Shown: positions 8,585 through 17,124, numbered from the stretch's first letter. The stretch: DNA of 64,000 bases from Ruoffia tabacinasalis (GCF_042652985.1 NZ_JBHSHQ010000042.1:1-64000), one strand, 5' to 3'. Notes: generated by a model from the sequence alone, not told the origin. Numbers and translations are program-made.

Positions 8585-10372
8585 TTATTTAGGTTGGAAG
8601 TATAGAACAAAACTTCCTTTAAAGTAGTTCACATAATAATTTACGTGTTCATTATAATCAAAATTCTCTTCAGCATAAGTTACCGCACTGTTAACTGTTG
8701 GGAAATATTTTTCTACTAAAGTCATCCCAGACATGTAAGCTAAGTCACCAGGTTCGGGTGCAACAAATTCAGGTGTTTCCGGGACTTCCTCAGAACCATC
8801 TGGGATGAGTAATACGTCCCCAATTTGTAAGTTGTTGTTAGTTAAATCATTGGCATCTTTAATGGCTTCAACGGTTGTTCCAAATTGTTGTGCAATTTTA
8901 TATAAGTAATCGCCCGCTTGAACAGTATAGTAAGTTTCAGACGGTGTTTCTTCGTCATCATCGTCCTCTTCAGATCCGTCAGGGATAAGTAAGACATCGC
9001 CAATTTGTAAGTTATTATTAGTTAAATCATTGGCATCTTTAATGGCTTCAACGGTTGTTCCAAATTGTTGTGCAATTTTATATAAGTAATCGCCCGCTTG
9101 AACAGTATAGTAAGTTTCAGAGGGTGTTTCTTCGTCGTCATCGTCCTCTTCAGATCCGTCAGGGATAAGTAAGACATCGCCAATTTGTAAGTTGTTGTTA
9201 GTTAAATCATTGGCATCTTTAATGGCTTCTACAGTTGTTTCGAATTGCTGTGCGATTTTGTATAAGTAGTCTCCTGCTTGAACAGTATAGTAAGTTTCAG
9301 AGGGTGTTTCTTCGTCGTCATCGTCCTCTTCAGATCCGTCAGGGATAAGTAAGACATCGCCAATTTGTAAGTTGTTGTTAGTTAAATCGTTTGCTTCTTT
9401 AATGGCTTCAACGGTTGTTCCAAAATGTTGTGCGATTTTGTATAAGTAATCTCCTGCTTGAACAGTATAGTAAGTTTCAGACGGCGTTTCTTCGTCGTCA
9501 TCTTCTTCAGAACCGTCAGGGATAAGTAATACGTCCCCAATTTGTAGGTTGTTGTTAGTTAAATCGTTCGCATCTTTAATCGCTTCGACAGTCGTTCCGA
9601 ATTGTTGCGCGATTTTGTATAAGTAATCTCCTGCTTGAACTGTGTAATAAGTTTCAGACGGCGTTTCTTCTTCGTCATCTTCCTCAGAACCGTCTGGGAT
9701 AAGTAAGACGTCCCCAATTTGTAGGTTATTGTTAGTTAAATCGTTCGCGTCTTTAATCGCTTCTATTGTTGTCCCGAATTGTTGTGCGATTTTGTATAAG
9801 TAATCTCCTGCTTGAACTGTGTAGTAAGTCTCAGACGGCGTTTCTTCGTTACTATCGTCGTCATCTTCTTCAGCAGAATCAGAAGGTATGAATAAGACAT
9901 CACCGATTTGAAGGTTATTACTTACAAGGTTATTAGCTTCTATTAAATCTTCAGTTGTGATTCCAAAGCGATTTGCAATTTTATATAAGTAATCTCCTGG
10001 TTTAACTACATAATAATGACCATTTTCCGAAGTAGGTTGAACGGTTTGTGTTTCGTCTACCGTAGTATCAATCTCTTCATTAGTCGTTTCGTCAGTGATT
10101 TCAGAAGAAGTTTCTTCTTCTGGAGTTTCCTCATTAGGAGATTGAACAATTAATTGATCTCCGATTTGTAAATCATTTGATGATAAATTATTCCATTCAA
10201 TCAATTCATCTACTGTCACATCGTATTGAGGAGCAATATTATATAAATACTCCCCAGCTTCAACTGTATGAGTTGTTTGTTGAGCCTGAACATTCAGCGG
10301 GGCAACGCCTAATACTGCTACTACCGCCAATGCACTCATTGACGATGTTAAAATTTTTCTTTGTAATTCCAT
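8585..10372 (-). CDS. Secreted protein with eight LysM domains
   Basis: A 595-aa exported protein. The signal peptide is at residues 1-30, with probable signal peptidase I cleavage at NVQA-QQT. Eight LysM peptidoglycan-binding modules follow, separated by acidic Glu/Asp/Thr/Pro linkers. The first two are diverged, and the last six are near-identical copies of about 60 residues (YYTVQAGDYLYKIAQ ... NNNLQIGDVLLIPDG). The last 58 residues (DLAYMSGMTLVEKYF ...) form an unrecognised C-terminal domain. No NlpC/P60, CHAP or amidase motif is seen, so it is more likely a wall-bound scaffold or adhesin than a hydrolase. The start was moved to 10372, where AAAGGAG is 6 nt upstream. WalR-like boxes in the promoter region suggest control by the wall-stress system. 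Confidence 0.88.
   Translation of the reverse strand: MELQRKILTSSMSALAVVAVLGVAPLNVQAQQTTHTVEAGEYLYNIAPQYDVTVDELIEWNNLSSNDLQIGDQLIVQSPNEETPEEETSSEITDETTNEEIDTTVDETQTVQPTSENGHYYVVKPGDYLYKIANRFGITTEDLIEANNLVSNNLQIGDVLFIPSDSAEEDDDDSNEETPSETYYTVQAGDYLYKIAQQFGTTIEAIKDANDLTNNNLQIGDVLLIPDGSEEDDEEETPSETYYTVQAGDYLYKIAQQFGTTVEAIKDANDLTNNNLQIGDVLLIPDGSEEDDDEETPSETYYTVQAGDYLYKIAQHFGTTVEAIKEANDLTNNNLQIGDVLLIPDGSEEDDDDEETPSETYYTVQAGDYLYKIAQQFETTVEAIKDANDLTNNNLQIGDVLLIPDGSEEDDDDEETPSETYYTVQAGDYLYKIAQQFGTTVEAIKDANDLTNNNLQIGDVLLIPDGSEEDDDDEETPSETYYTVQAGDYLYKIAQQFGTTVEAIKDANDLTNNNLQIGDVLLIPDGSEEVPETPEFVAPEPGDLAYMSGMTLVEKYFPTVNSAVTYAEENFDYNEHVNYYVNYFKGSFVLYFQPK
8790..9840 (-). repeat. Six near-identical tandem LysM-coding repeats (about 180 bp)
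   Basis: The same anchor recurs at about 180-bp steps (for example the TTTCAG blocks ending near 8940, 9120, 9300 and 9480). Unit lengths differ by whole codons because of runs of Asp/Glu codons in the linkers. Synonymous changes between copies are few in the promoter-distal units, which suggests recent duplication or gene conversion. Confidence 0.9.
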
Positions 10373-10400
10373 TCTATTGCTCCTTTTCTTAAATTGTATT

Positions 10401-10428
10401 GTTACATAAATATTACACAACCGTTACA
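10401..10428 (-). promoter_or_regulatory. Three phased WalR-type hexamers upstream of the LysM gene
   Basis: Read on the minus strand: TGTAAC, 5 nt, TGTAAT, 5 nt, TGTAAC. The known WalR (YycF) box is TGTWAH-N5-TGTWAH, so this is two overlapping boxes. They lie about 30-55 bp before the LysM start codon. A TACAAT at 10398-10393 just downstream could be the -10 element they control. Confidence 0.65.
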
Positions 10429-10431
10429 TTC

Positions 10432-10460
10432 ATGTTAACTATAATACAGGATAATGTCAA
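10432..10460 (-). promoter_or_regulatory. Possible second promoter for the LysM gene (TTGACA-17-TAACAT)
   Basis: TTGACA at 10460-10455 and TAACAT at 10437-10432 with 17-bp spacing. The WalR hexamers would then lie around its transcription start. Confidence 0.45.
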
Positions 10461-10571
10461 TGGATAACCTTGAAAACTCTTACATTTTTCTTAAACTTCT
10501 TAAATAATTCATAAATATTAACCGATCATAGAATTTTAGATGAATTTGAATGGGGAAAGAGGGGGCGGGAT

Positions 10572-10897
10572 TCCAATTTCCCCTGTCACAGAATGACGCG
10601 TCCCGTTAGCTGTCTAATTTCCCGTGTCACTCCATGACCCGTCCTGTTAACCGTCTAATCTCCCATGTCACTCCATGACCTGTCCCGTTAACCGTCTAAT
10701 CTCCCATGTCACTCCATGACCTGTCCCGTTAACCGTCTAATTTCCCTTGTCACTAGATGACCAGTCCCGTTAACCGTCTAATTTCCCGTGTTACTCCATG
10801 ACGCGTCCTGTTAACCGTCTAATTTCCTATGTCACTAGATGACCAGTCCCGTTAACCGTTTAATTTCCCTTGTCACCAAATGACCTGTCCCGTTAAC
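10572..10897. repeat. Intergenic array of eight 41-bp tandem repeats
   Basis: Eight head-to-tail units start at 10572, 10613, 10654, 10695, 10736, 10777, 10818 and 10859. The consensus runs TCTAATTTCCCNTGTCACT then CCATGACCNGTCCCG then TTAACCG. Each unit contains the small inverted repeat GTCA-N5-TGAC. The 41-bp period is not a multiple of three, so it does not encode a protein repeat. The units abut the pckA terminator, whose stem also contains GTCAT / ATGAC. No function is known to me. Confidence 0.9.
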
Positions 10898-10935
10898 AAA
10901 AAAATCCCCATTGTCATATCATGACAATGGGGAAT
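10898..10935 (-). terminator. Terminator of pckA
   Basis: TCCCCATTGTCAT / ATGACAATGGGGA perfect 13-bp stem. On the minus strand it is followed by seven T (complement of 10898-10904). Confidence 0.88.
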
Positions 10936-10944
10936 ATTCAAATC

Positions 10945-12585
10945 CTAGCCTAAAGAACCAACCAACTCTTTTAGTGCTTGAATAATTTCTTCAGGTAAGC
11001 TATCTTCAGGATTTTCTTTGTTGTAATTTTGAATGTAGTCTAATCGAACTTGCATTCTGTCTTTTAATAATTTTGTATATTCAGTATCATCGAATGGAAC
11101 AGGGAACTTATCTAATGGAAGAAACTCGAAACTTTTGATTGGTCCAAAGTTTTCAAACTCTGCTTTACCTTCAACAATTGCTTCGATAACTCCGAGCGAG
11201 TCTTCGGGGGTTACTTTTTCACCAAGAAATTCACCAGTATTGATGATATAAGCATCTACGCCGTCTTCGAATAATGACTTAAATTTGTCAAAATCTTCTA
11301 CTAATGGATATGCCCGGAATGGATTTGCGTAAGGTTCAATAACTAATTGGTCTAAACTATCTGTTGTATTCTCAGCACTTGTTCGTTTTGTAGCTAAAGT
11401 ACAACCAAATGTTGATGCAAGTAGTGGATCCGTTATTTTAACTAAAGGTGGTAATGCGTCATCTTTCATAATCCAATAGATAGCATTGATTGGATCTTCA
11501 ATCTTATCAACCCGGTTAGGTGTTGAATATCTGGATTTAACTGTACGGCCATTTCCATTTCGAATATCTTCTGTGACAAGCACACGTTCATTATGTTCAT
11601 TTAATGTAACCCCAACGTTTTGAACAGTGACAAAATAATCTTGTTCCACATGTCCAGCAGGGTAGTCACTCGTTTTATCAAAGTATGATGGTTCTAAAGC
11701 TACAGATGAACCGTCTTCAGTACTAATAATAAACGCATCATCGTGAAGAACTTCTATTTCGTATTTGTCGTCGTGTTTGGCATGAGTTAAAGTAGATTTC
11801 CCTGAGCCAGACAGTCCAAAGAAAGAAGCGACATGATTTTCGATGTCTTTTGACTTAAATTTCTTCAAACCACCATGACAAGCCACATAGTTATTACGAT
11901 GTGCTGATGCCCATGCCAGCGTTAGCGTTCCTTTTTTAATTTCACCAAAGTAGTTCATTCCTAAGATACAGGCAACATTTTGTTTTGCATCAATATATGA
12001 TAAGCCCAGAGGATAATCAGGATGGGTCCAATCAGGATCAAAGAAAATATAAATATCATTCTCGTCATATTCCTTAGAGTTTTGGTAACGATTCGCGTAC
12101 GTATCATTTATAATTTGGAAGTTCATTAACCAAGAATACATATTATTACTTTCTTTTTCAGGCATTGTAATGTGAGCGCGCACCATAAAGTCTTCATCTA
12201 AACCAACGATACCGGTTGATTTGATAAAGGGTCTGAAGCTCGCATCGTAAATCGCCTCACGAACAATAGGGAAGAGTTCTTTATCTTCCTTTGAATCTAA
12301 GCCGAGGATTCGTCGGGCCTGTGCAGTTCTACCTACTGTTTCACCATCATTTACAAGTAAAATATTTGCGTCTTGCGGCAATTCTAATTCCTCAGCATGT
12401 TTAACGGTAGCATCTAATACAATTGTTTGCGGTGCATTTTTAGCCAATTCATACGCTTCTTTGACAGAAGTAATTTCTCGTGTATTATTTGAATAAAAGG
12501 CAGTTTCAACAGTTGTCTTTAAAGAAGAGAAGTTCGGGTTACTTTTGCGAATAGTTTCAGTCGAGTGATTCCTAATAGTTCCCAT
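10945..12585 (-). CDS. pckA: Phosphoenolpyruvate carboxykinase (ATP)
   Basis: Interconverts oxaloacetate + ATP and PEP + CO2 + ADP. The 546-aa protein has the ATP-type P-loop GLSGSGKSTLTHA, the kinase-2/metal motif HDDAFII, the substrate segment FFDPDWTHPDYPLG and R-G-N-G-R (DIRNGNGRTV). The length matches the ATP-dependent family. In lactic acid bacteria and relatives it can run in either direction, toward gluconeogenesis or toward succinate. The start is ATG 12585, because GAAAGG (12600-12595) is 9 nt away. An in-frame TTG at 12594 directly abuts the SD and is rejected. Monocistronic. Confidence 0.95.
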   Translation of the reverse strand: MGTIRNHSTETIRKSNPNFSSLKTTVETAFYSNNTREITSVKEAYELAKNAPQTIVLDATVKHAEELELPQDANILLVNDGETVGRTAQARRILGLDSKEDKELFPIVREAIYDASFRPFIKSTGIVGLDEDFMVRAHITMPEKESNNMYSWLMNFQIINDTYANRYQNSKEYDENDIYIFFDPDWTHPDYPLGLSYIDAKQNVACILGMNYFGEIKKGTLTLAWASAHRNNYVACHGGLKKFKSKDIENHVASFFGLSGSGKSTLTHAKHDDKYEIEVLHDDAFIISTEDGSSVALEPSYFDKTSDYPAGHVEQDYFVTVQNVGVTLNEHNERVLVTEDIRNGNGRTVKSRYSTPNRVDKIEDPINAIYWIMKDDALPPLVKITDPLLASTFGCTLATKRTSAENTTDSLDQLVIEPYANPFRAYPLVEDFDKFKSLFEDGVDAYIINTGEFLGEKVTPEDSLGVIEAIVEGKAEFENFGPIKSFEFLPLDKFPVPFDDTEYTKLLKDRMQVRLDYIQNYNKENPEDSLPEEIIQALKELVGSLG

Positions 12586-12613
12586 AATTACCAACCTTTC
12601 AAATTTTATTTAA

Positions 12614-12642
12614 ATAATATTGCTGACATAAAGAAACGTAAA
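12614..12642 (-). promoter_or_regulatory. pckA promoter (TTTACG-17-TATTAT)
   Basis: On the minus strand -35 TTTACG is at 12642-12637 and -10 TATTAT at 12619-12614, with 17-bp spacing and a short leader of about 22 nt. Confidence 0.55.
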
Positions 12643-12774
12643 ACATTAGAACATTCCTATATAAATATATTATATCCCTGTTCAAGTCTTTTGTTAAGCC
12701 TTTTCACTTATTTCAGTCAGAAACACAGCTTAGAAACAGAATTATAAAAAGTTAAAACTATTTTGTTAAAAAGC

Positions 12775-12803
12775 TTTACATTTACTAGATCCAATGTTAT
12801 AGT
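12775..12803 (+). promoter_or_regulatory. Cold-shock gene promoter (TTTACA-17-TATAGT) with long leader
   Basis: -35 TTTACA at 12775-12780 and -10 TATAGT at 12798-12803. Transcription would start near 12810, giving a 5-prime UTR of about 120 nt. That is typical of cold-shock mRNAs, whose leaders refold with temperature. No further gene is seen in the 12.6-12.93 kb gap. Confidence 0.65.
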
Positions 12804-12929
12804 ATTAATTGTAGTATTATTAGTTAACAAATTAATTGGCTTTTTATTCATTTTAGATTAAATCCAACAATTTTAAAACGATATATTGCAAATACAACGT
12901 GCATAGAGCACACATGGAGGAAATTTTTT

Positions 12930-13130
12930 ATGAATACAGGTACAGTTAAATGGTTTAACGCAGACAAAGGTTTCGGATTTATCGAACGCGAAAATGGTGG
13001 AGATGTTTTTGCACATTTCTCAGCTATCCAAGGTGATGGGTTCAAAACTTTAGAAGAAGGACAACAAGTTTCTTTTGATATCGAAGAAGGACAACGTGGA
13101 GAGCAAGCGACTAACATCGTTAAACTATAA
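12930..13130 (+). CDS. Cold-shock protein (CspA/CspB family)
   Basis: A 66-aa single OB-fold nucleic-acid chaperone that melts RNA structure. It has RNP1 KGFGFIE and RNP2 as VFAHF, where VFVHF is more usual. It also has the aromatic surface residues WF at 8-9 and the standard ending VSFDIEEGQRGEQATNIV. The SD GGAGGAAA precedes the ATG. A long leader upstream and a terminator downstream make it a single-gene unit. Confidence 0.95.
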   Translation: MNTGTVKWFNADKGFGFIERENGGDVFAHFSAIQGDGFKTLEEGQQVSFDIEEGQRGEQATNIVKL

Positions 13131-13148
13131 TTCACATTAAAAATTCAG

Positions 13149-13177
13149 GGCAGCCTAGCAATAGGCTGCTTTTTTAT
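13149..13177 (+). terminator. Terminator of the cold-shock gene
   Basis: GCAGCCT / AGGCTGC stem followed by TTTTTT. Confidence 0.88.
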
Positions 13178-13273
13178 TTTGTAATAATTTCCTAGATTCG
13201 ACATTATTTGTATTAGAAATATCAAGTGGATTCCCAAGATTCTCGTTATTATATAGATGTGAGGAGGAATAAG

Positions 13274-14134
13274 ATGTTACAGAGTTTTAATGAAATCATG
13301 GACTATATTGAATTGCATATTGAAGAAGATTTAAAAATTGACGATCTCGCAAAAAAAGCCGGCTTGTCCGTCTATCATTTAAAGAGAACTTTCTCATTCA
13401 TTGCAGGCATTTCAATCGGCGAATATATAAAAAATCGAAAGTTTACACTCGCTAATGAACAACTCATCCAAAAGAAAAATGTTACAGATGTAGCACTAAG
13501 ATTTGGCTATCAAACCGTGGAAGGTTTTTCAAGAGCTTTTCGGGAGTGGAGTGGTTATCTGCCTTCTGAAGTCATTAAGAATAACATTCAACAATCTTAT
13601 TCTAAACTCTCATTTTATATAGATATTCGAGGAGGAGAAATAATGGAATTTAAAATCGAACATAAAGAAGCATTTAATATTGTTGGTGTTAAGGCGACAG
13701 TACCCATTCAATTTGAAGGTGAAAATAACCATATTGCCAATTTAGCCAAGTCCATTACAAAACAACAAAAAGCAGAAATGCACCAACTAAAAGGATTGTA
13801 TCCAAATCAAGTCGTCAATGCATCATATAATTTTGATGACAAACGATTTGAGGAAAAAGGGGAACTCACTCATATGATTGGCTTTTTAACTACAGAGGAG
13901 AATGCCTTTGAAGATTTAGAACAAGTAAATGTTGAAAAACATACATGGGCAATATTTCCAAATAAAGGACCTTTCCCTAAAACATTGCAAGATACATGGG
14001 CGAAGATATATTCTGAGTGGTTACCATCATCGAAATTTGAGTTAGTCGAAGCGCCTGAAATTTCGTTTACACAATTTGATCATTCCCAAGATAACGTTTA
14101 TAGCGAAATTTGGCTTGCAGTTAAAGAAAAATAG
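13274..14134 (+). CDS. AraC-family regulator with GyrI-like effector domain
   Basis: A 286-aa transcription factor. The N-terminal AraC double helix-turn-helix is at about residues 1-105 (IDDLAKKAGLSVYHLKRTF and VTDVALRFGYQTVEGFSRAF). A GyrI-like/effector-binding domain (about 130-286) follows, as in Rob and BmrR-type multidrug sensors. It probably senses a small hydrophobic compound, but the target genes are not evident. ATG 13274 has GAGGAGGA 5 nt upstream, and the open frame back to 13226 is not needed. A second internal GGAGGAGAAATAATG near 13630-13644 could let the effector domain be made alone. Confidence 0.85.
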   Translation: MLQSFNEIMDYIELHIEEDLKIDDLAKKAGLSVYHLKRTFSFIAGISIGEYIKNRKFTLANEQLIQKKNVTDVALRFGYQTVEGFSRAFREWSGYLPSEVIKNNIQQSYSKLSFYIDIRGGEIMEFKIEHKEAFNIVGVKATVPIQFEGENNHIANLAKSITKQQKAEMHQLKGLYPNQVVNASYNFDDKRFEEKGELTHMIGFLTTEENAFEDLEQVNVEKHTWAIFPNKGPFPKTLQDTWAKIYSEWLPSSKFELVEAPEISFTQFDHSQDNVYSEIWLAVKEK

Positions 14135-14157
14135 AACCACAAAATTCACACATCAAT

Positions 14158-14199
14158 AGCCCCAGTCTTCCAATCAATCAGGAAGGCTGGGGCTTTTTT
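14158..14199 (+). terminator. Terminator after the AraC gene
   Basis: AGCCCCAGTCTTCC / GGAAGGCTGGGGCT 14-bp stem (one G-T pair) followed by TTTTT. It lies between convergent genes. Confidence 0.85.
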
Positions 14200-14208
14200 A
14201 TATACCAA

Positions 14209-14967
14209 CTATTCATCAACCATTAAATCAAACCCTTGCTTCTCAACAACTTGCAGCAATTTTTGACGCAATGGATTTGGTGTACTTAATTTACGAACTA
14301 CTTGATCTGTGTATGTGTCAGATCGGCGATTTTTTTCACGAGTGTCATAATAATACGACATCTCTTCATCATAATCTTTCAGTTCAGTAGTTATATCAGC
14401 CACATAAGGATATGAATTTTCTCCAACTTTATATTTCAAGTCCATTCTCGGCTTTAATTGAGGATTATCATCAGGATAACCAAATAACATGCCAACCATG
14501 GGAAACGTTAGTTCAGGTAGCTCTAAGATATCGATAATTTCTTGCGGGTCATTTAGAATACTCCCTAAGTAAACTGCACCGAGATCGTATGATTCAATAG
14601 CATTTGTTAAGTTTTGGGCAGCTAAGTAAGCATCCGCAACACCTTGGAAGAAAATATCCATCGATCGGTAACTCTCACCTTCGTAACCTTTCTCTTCAGC
14701 AATTTGCTTCATACGAAAAGTATCTACCACAAAGATTAATAATTCAGGTGCTTCGGCTACATAAGCTTGTTTACAAACTTCAGCAATTTGATTCTTTTTC
14801 GCTTGGTCTGTGACGCGAATCACGGAATAAGTTTGCATTCCAGAACTTGTTGCTGTTCGGTTCATAATAGTAAATAAGTTATGTCTTAAGTCGTCATCAA
14901 CTGGCTTATCTTTAAAGAAGCGCATCGTTCTGTGTTCTAATTGATGACTTGTCGTGTAATTTTGCAT
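14209..14967 (-). CDS. NADPH-dependent flavin/nitro reductase (NfrA/NfsA-like)
   Basis: A 252-aa nitroreductase of the NfsA/FRP branch. It has N-terminal EHRTMRFFKDKPV, FMN-contact TATSSGMQTYSVIRV, the helix QNLTNAIESYDLGAVYLGSI (with Asn/Ile/Leu positions typical of NfrA) and the C-terminal clamp KNRRSDTYTDQV. It transfers electrons from NAD(P)H to FMN, nitroaromatics or quinones. Start 14967 has AGAGGT 9 nt upstream, and the frame to 15024 carries no better SD. It is divergent from the glycerol operon, with no shared function apparent. Confidence 0.85.
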   Translation of the reverse strand: MQNYTTSHQLEHRTMRFFKDKPVDDDLRHNLFTIMNRTATSSGMQTYSVIRVTDQAKKNQIAEVCKQAYVAEAPELLIFVVDTFRMKQIAEEKGYEGESYRSMDIFFQGVADAYLAAQNLTNAIESYDLGAVYLGSILNDPQEIIDILELPELTFPMVGMLFGYPDDNPQLKPRMDLKYKVGENSYPYVADITTELKDYDEEMSYYYDTREKNRRSDTYTDQVVRKLSTPNPLRQKLLQVVEKQGFDLMVDE

Positions 14968-15100
14968 ATGCTTATGACCTCTTTCTTCTAAACATTGAGA
15001 TAATTGTAGCATAAATATTTTCATAAGACGTTTGCGAAGCTTAGAAGTCTGCCTTAAGGTTCACATAAATAAGTTTAATAAGTGAGAATGGTTGAAATAA

Positions 15101-15129
15101 TTGATATAAGCGTTTTCATCTAGTAAGAT
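15101..15129 (+). promoter_or_regulatory. Promoter of the glycerol operon with an internal cre site
   Basis: -35 TTGATA (15101-15106) and -10 TAAGAT (15124-15129) with 17-bp spacing. On the minus strand ATGAAAACGCTTAT (15119-15106) fits the cre consensus with one mismatch and lies inside the spacer. CcpA-HPr-P binding here should repress the operon when glucose is present. Confidence 0.6.
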
Positions 15130-15163
15130 TAAGGCATCAAAAGAATAAGGAGAGTGCCGTTTC

Positions 15164-16156
15164 ATGAAGAAAATTATGAATGATCCGAGTCAAATTGTTG
15201 ATGAAATGTTAGAGGGTTTAGCATATGCGCACAATGACATTGTAGAAAGATTATCTGGGTTTGATGTTATCACTCGGACTTCTGAGAAAAAGAATCGAGT
15301 GGCGGTTGTATCAGGTGGTGGCGCAGGTCATGAGCCATCGCATGCAGGTTTTGTTGGTGAGGGTATGTTATCAGCAGCAGTGAGTGGTCCAGTATTCACT
15401 TCCCCAGCACCAGATCAAATTCTAGAAGCAATTAAAGCAGCAGATGAAGGCGCAGGAGTTTTCCTAGTAATCAAAAATTACTCAGGAGACGTTATGAACT
15501 TCGAAATGGCACAAGAGTTAGCAGAGATGGAAGATATCGACGTTGAAACAATTATTGTTGACGATGACATCGGTGTAGAAGACTCGCTATATACACAAGG
15601 TAAACGTGGGGTAGCGGGAACGGTCTTAGTACATAAAGTGGTTGGATATTTTGCTGATCAAGGAAAATCATTAGCAGAAATCAAAGAAATAGCGGATGCA
15701 CTTGTACCAAATATTCATACAATTGGTCTCGCTTTAACTGGGGCGACAACACCTGAAGGTGGTAAGCCAAGTTTTAATTTAGCAGACGATGATATTGAAT
15801 ATGGTGTTGGTATACACGGTGAGCCAGGCTATCGTTCTGAAAAACTAAAGCCTTCAAAAGACTTAGCTGAAGAATTAGTCACTAAATTATTAGAATCATT
15901 CGAGATTAAAGAGAATGAGTCAATTGGTGTCTTTGTAAACGGTATGGGTGGTACGCCATTAATGGAACAATATGTCTTTATGAATGATGTTCGTGCATTA
16001 CTCGAAGATAAAAATATTGATGTTCGCTTCAAAAAAGTAGGCGACAATATGACGTCTCTTGAGATGCAAGGACTTTCATTAACATTAATTAAATTCGAAG
16101 ACGAGAAATGGTTAGAAGCATTAAATGCACCAGCGAAAACAATTGCTTGGAAATAG
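15164..16156 (+). CDS. dhaK: Dihydroxyacetone kinase, DhaK subunit
   Basis: A 330-aa DHA-binding subunit of the PEP-dependent DHA kinase. It has the SGGGAGHEPSHAGFVG motif and GIHGEPG, whose His forms the covalent hemiaminal with dihydroxyacetone (near residue 218). With DhaL and DhaM it converts DHA to DHAP using phosphate from the PTS. First gene of a six-gene run on one strand with short gaps. AAGGAGA precedes the ATG. Confidence 0.96.
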   Translation: MKKIMNDPSQIVDEMLEGLAYAHNDIVERLSGFDVITRTSEKKNRVAVVSGGGAGHEPSHAGFVGEGMLSAAVSGPVFTSPAPDQILEAIKAADEGAGVFLVIKNYSGDVMNFEMAQELAEMEDIDVETIIVDDDIGVEDSLYTQGKRGVAGTVLVHKVVGYFADQGKSLAEIKEIADALVPNIHTIGLALTGATTPEGGKPSFNLADDDIEYGVGIHGEPGYRSEKLKPSKDLAEELVTKLLESFEIKENESIGVFVNGMGGTPLMEQYVFMNDVRALLEDKNIDVRFKKVGDNMTSLEMQGLSLTLIKFEDEKWLEALNAPAKTIAWK

Positions 16157-16168
16157 GAGAGATGGTTG

Positions 16169-16750
16169 ATGGAATTAGAAGTAGTATTAAAGTGGATGGA
16201 ACTTTTCAATGAAAAAGTTCAAGCAGAAAAAGTTAAATTAACAGAACTAGACACACCTATTGGAGATGCAGACCACGGGAATAATATGTCCCGTGGAATG
16301 AAAGCTGTTATGGAAGGCTTGGAAACAGATCAACCAGAAACAGCAGCAGACGCTCTAAAAGTGGTAGCAAAAAATCTTTTGAGTAAAGTCGGAGGCTCTG
16401 CGGGTCCTTTATATGGTTCTGCAATTTTAGGTTTAGCTAAAGGTGTGCAAAATGAAGCAGAGTTGGCAGAGTCAATGAATGATGGATTGGAGGCAATAAA
16501 AAAACGTGGTAAATCCACTGAAGGCGAAAAGACAATGATTGATACATGGTCACCCGTTGTGAAAGCACTCAAAGAAGGAGCCTTAACTTCTGAAGTGATC
16601 CAAGATGCTGTTGAGAACACAAAAGATATGAAAGCAACGAAAGGAAGAGCTTCCTACGTTGGCGAGCGTTCAATTGGACATATTGATCCTGGTGCATACT
16701 CTTCAGGATTACTATTTGAAGCATTTATAGAAGCAGGAGGCATAGAATAA
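16169..16750 (+). CDS. dhaL: Dihydroxyacetone kinase, DhaL (ADP-binding) subunit
   Basis: A 193-aa subunit carrying tightly bound ADP as phosphoryl carrier. The Mg-ADP site is visible as DTPIGDADHGNNM. GGSAGPLYG, GRASYVGERSIGHIDPGA and the helical barrel are standard. ATG 16169 is preferred over TTG 16166, because AGGAGA (16155-16160) is 8 nt away. Its stop overlaps the dhaM start by one base (TAATG), implying translational coupling. Confidence 0.95.
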   Translation: MELEVVLKWMELFNEKVQAEKVKLTELDTPIGDADHGNNMSRGMKAVMEGLETDQPETAADALKVVAKNLLSKVGGSAGPLYGSAILGLAKGVQNEAELAESMNDGLEAIKKRGKSTEGEKTMIDTWSPVVKALKEGALTSEVIQDAVENTKDMKATKGRASYVGERSIGHIDPGAYSSGLLFEAFIEAGGIE

Positions 16751-17124
16751 TGTCGGAATATGGAATTGTCATTATGTCACATTCGAAAGATATAGCTCAA
16801 GGAATTCATAACTTATTAGACGAAGTAGCAAAAGATGTCAGTATTACCCATGCTGGTGGAGACGAGGATGGGGCGATTGGAACAACGTTTGATGCTGCTT
16901 CAGAGATGATTGAAAAGAATCCAAAAGATAAATTGCTCGCGTTTTTTGATCTTGGAAGTGCAAAGATGAATTTAGAAATGGCAGTCGAAATGTCAGATAA
17001 AGAAGTGAAAGTATATGAAGTTCCAGTAGTTGAAGGAGCATATACAGCCGGTGCACTATTACAAGCAGAGGCAGACATAGAAGTAATTGAAGTACAGCTT
17101 AATGAGTTAAAAATAAACAAATAA
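16750..17124 (+). CDS. dhaM: PTS-dependent DHA kinase phosphotransferase, DhaM
   Basis: A 124-aa EIIA-mannose-fold protein that passes phosphate from HPr to DhaL-ADP. The probable phosphorylated residue is His11 in IVIMSHSKDIA. THAGGDEDGAIGT and the GSAKMNLEMA segment are typical of DhaM. This is the short, single-domain form without the fused HPr and EI-like domains found in enterobacteria. It is coupled to dhaL by a 1-nt overlap. Confidence 0.93.
   Translation: MSEYGIVIMSHSKDIAQGIHNLLDEVAKDVSITHAGGDEDGAIGTTFDAASEMIEKNPKDKLLAFFDLGSAKMNLEMAVEMSDKEVKVYEVPVVEGAYTAGALLQAEADIEVIEVQLNELKINK

Noticed and set aside
8790..9840. CRISPR-like or non-coding repeat
   Set aside because: The repeats are in frame and encode LysM modules.
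10572..10897. CRISPR array
   Set aside because: Units are contiguous 41-bp tandem repeats with no unique spacers, and no cas genes are present.
12848..13135. 95-aa minus-strand ORF opposite the cold-shock gene
   Set aside because: Antisense shadow of a well-recognised cold-shock gene with its own SD and terminator.
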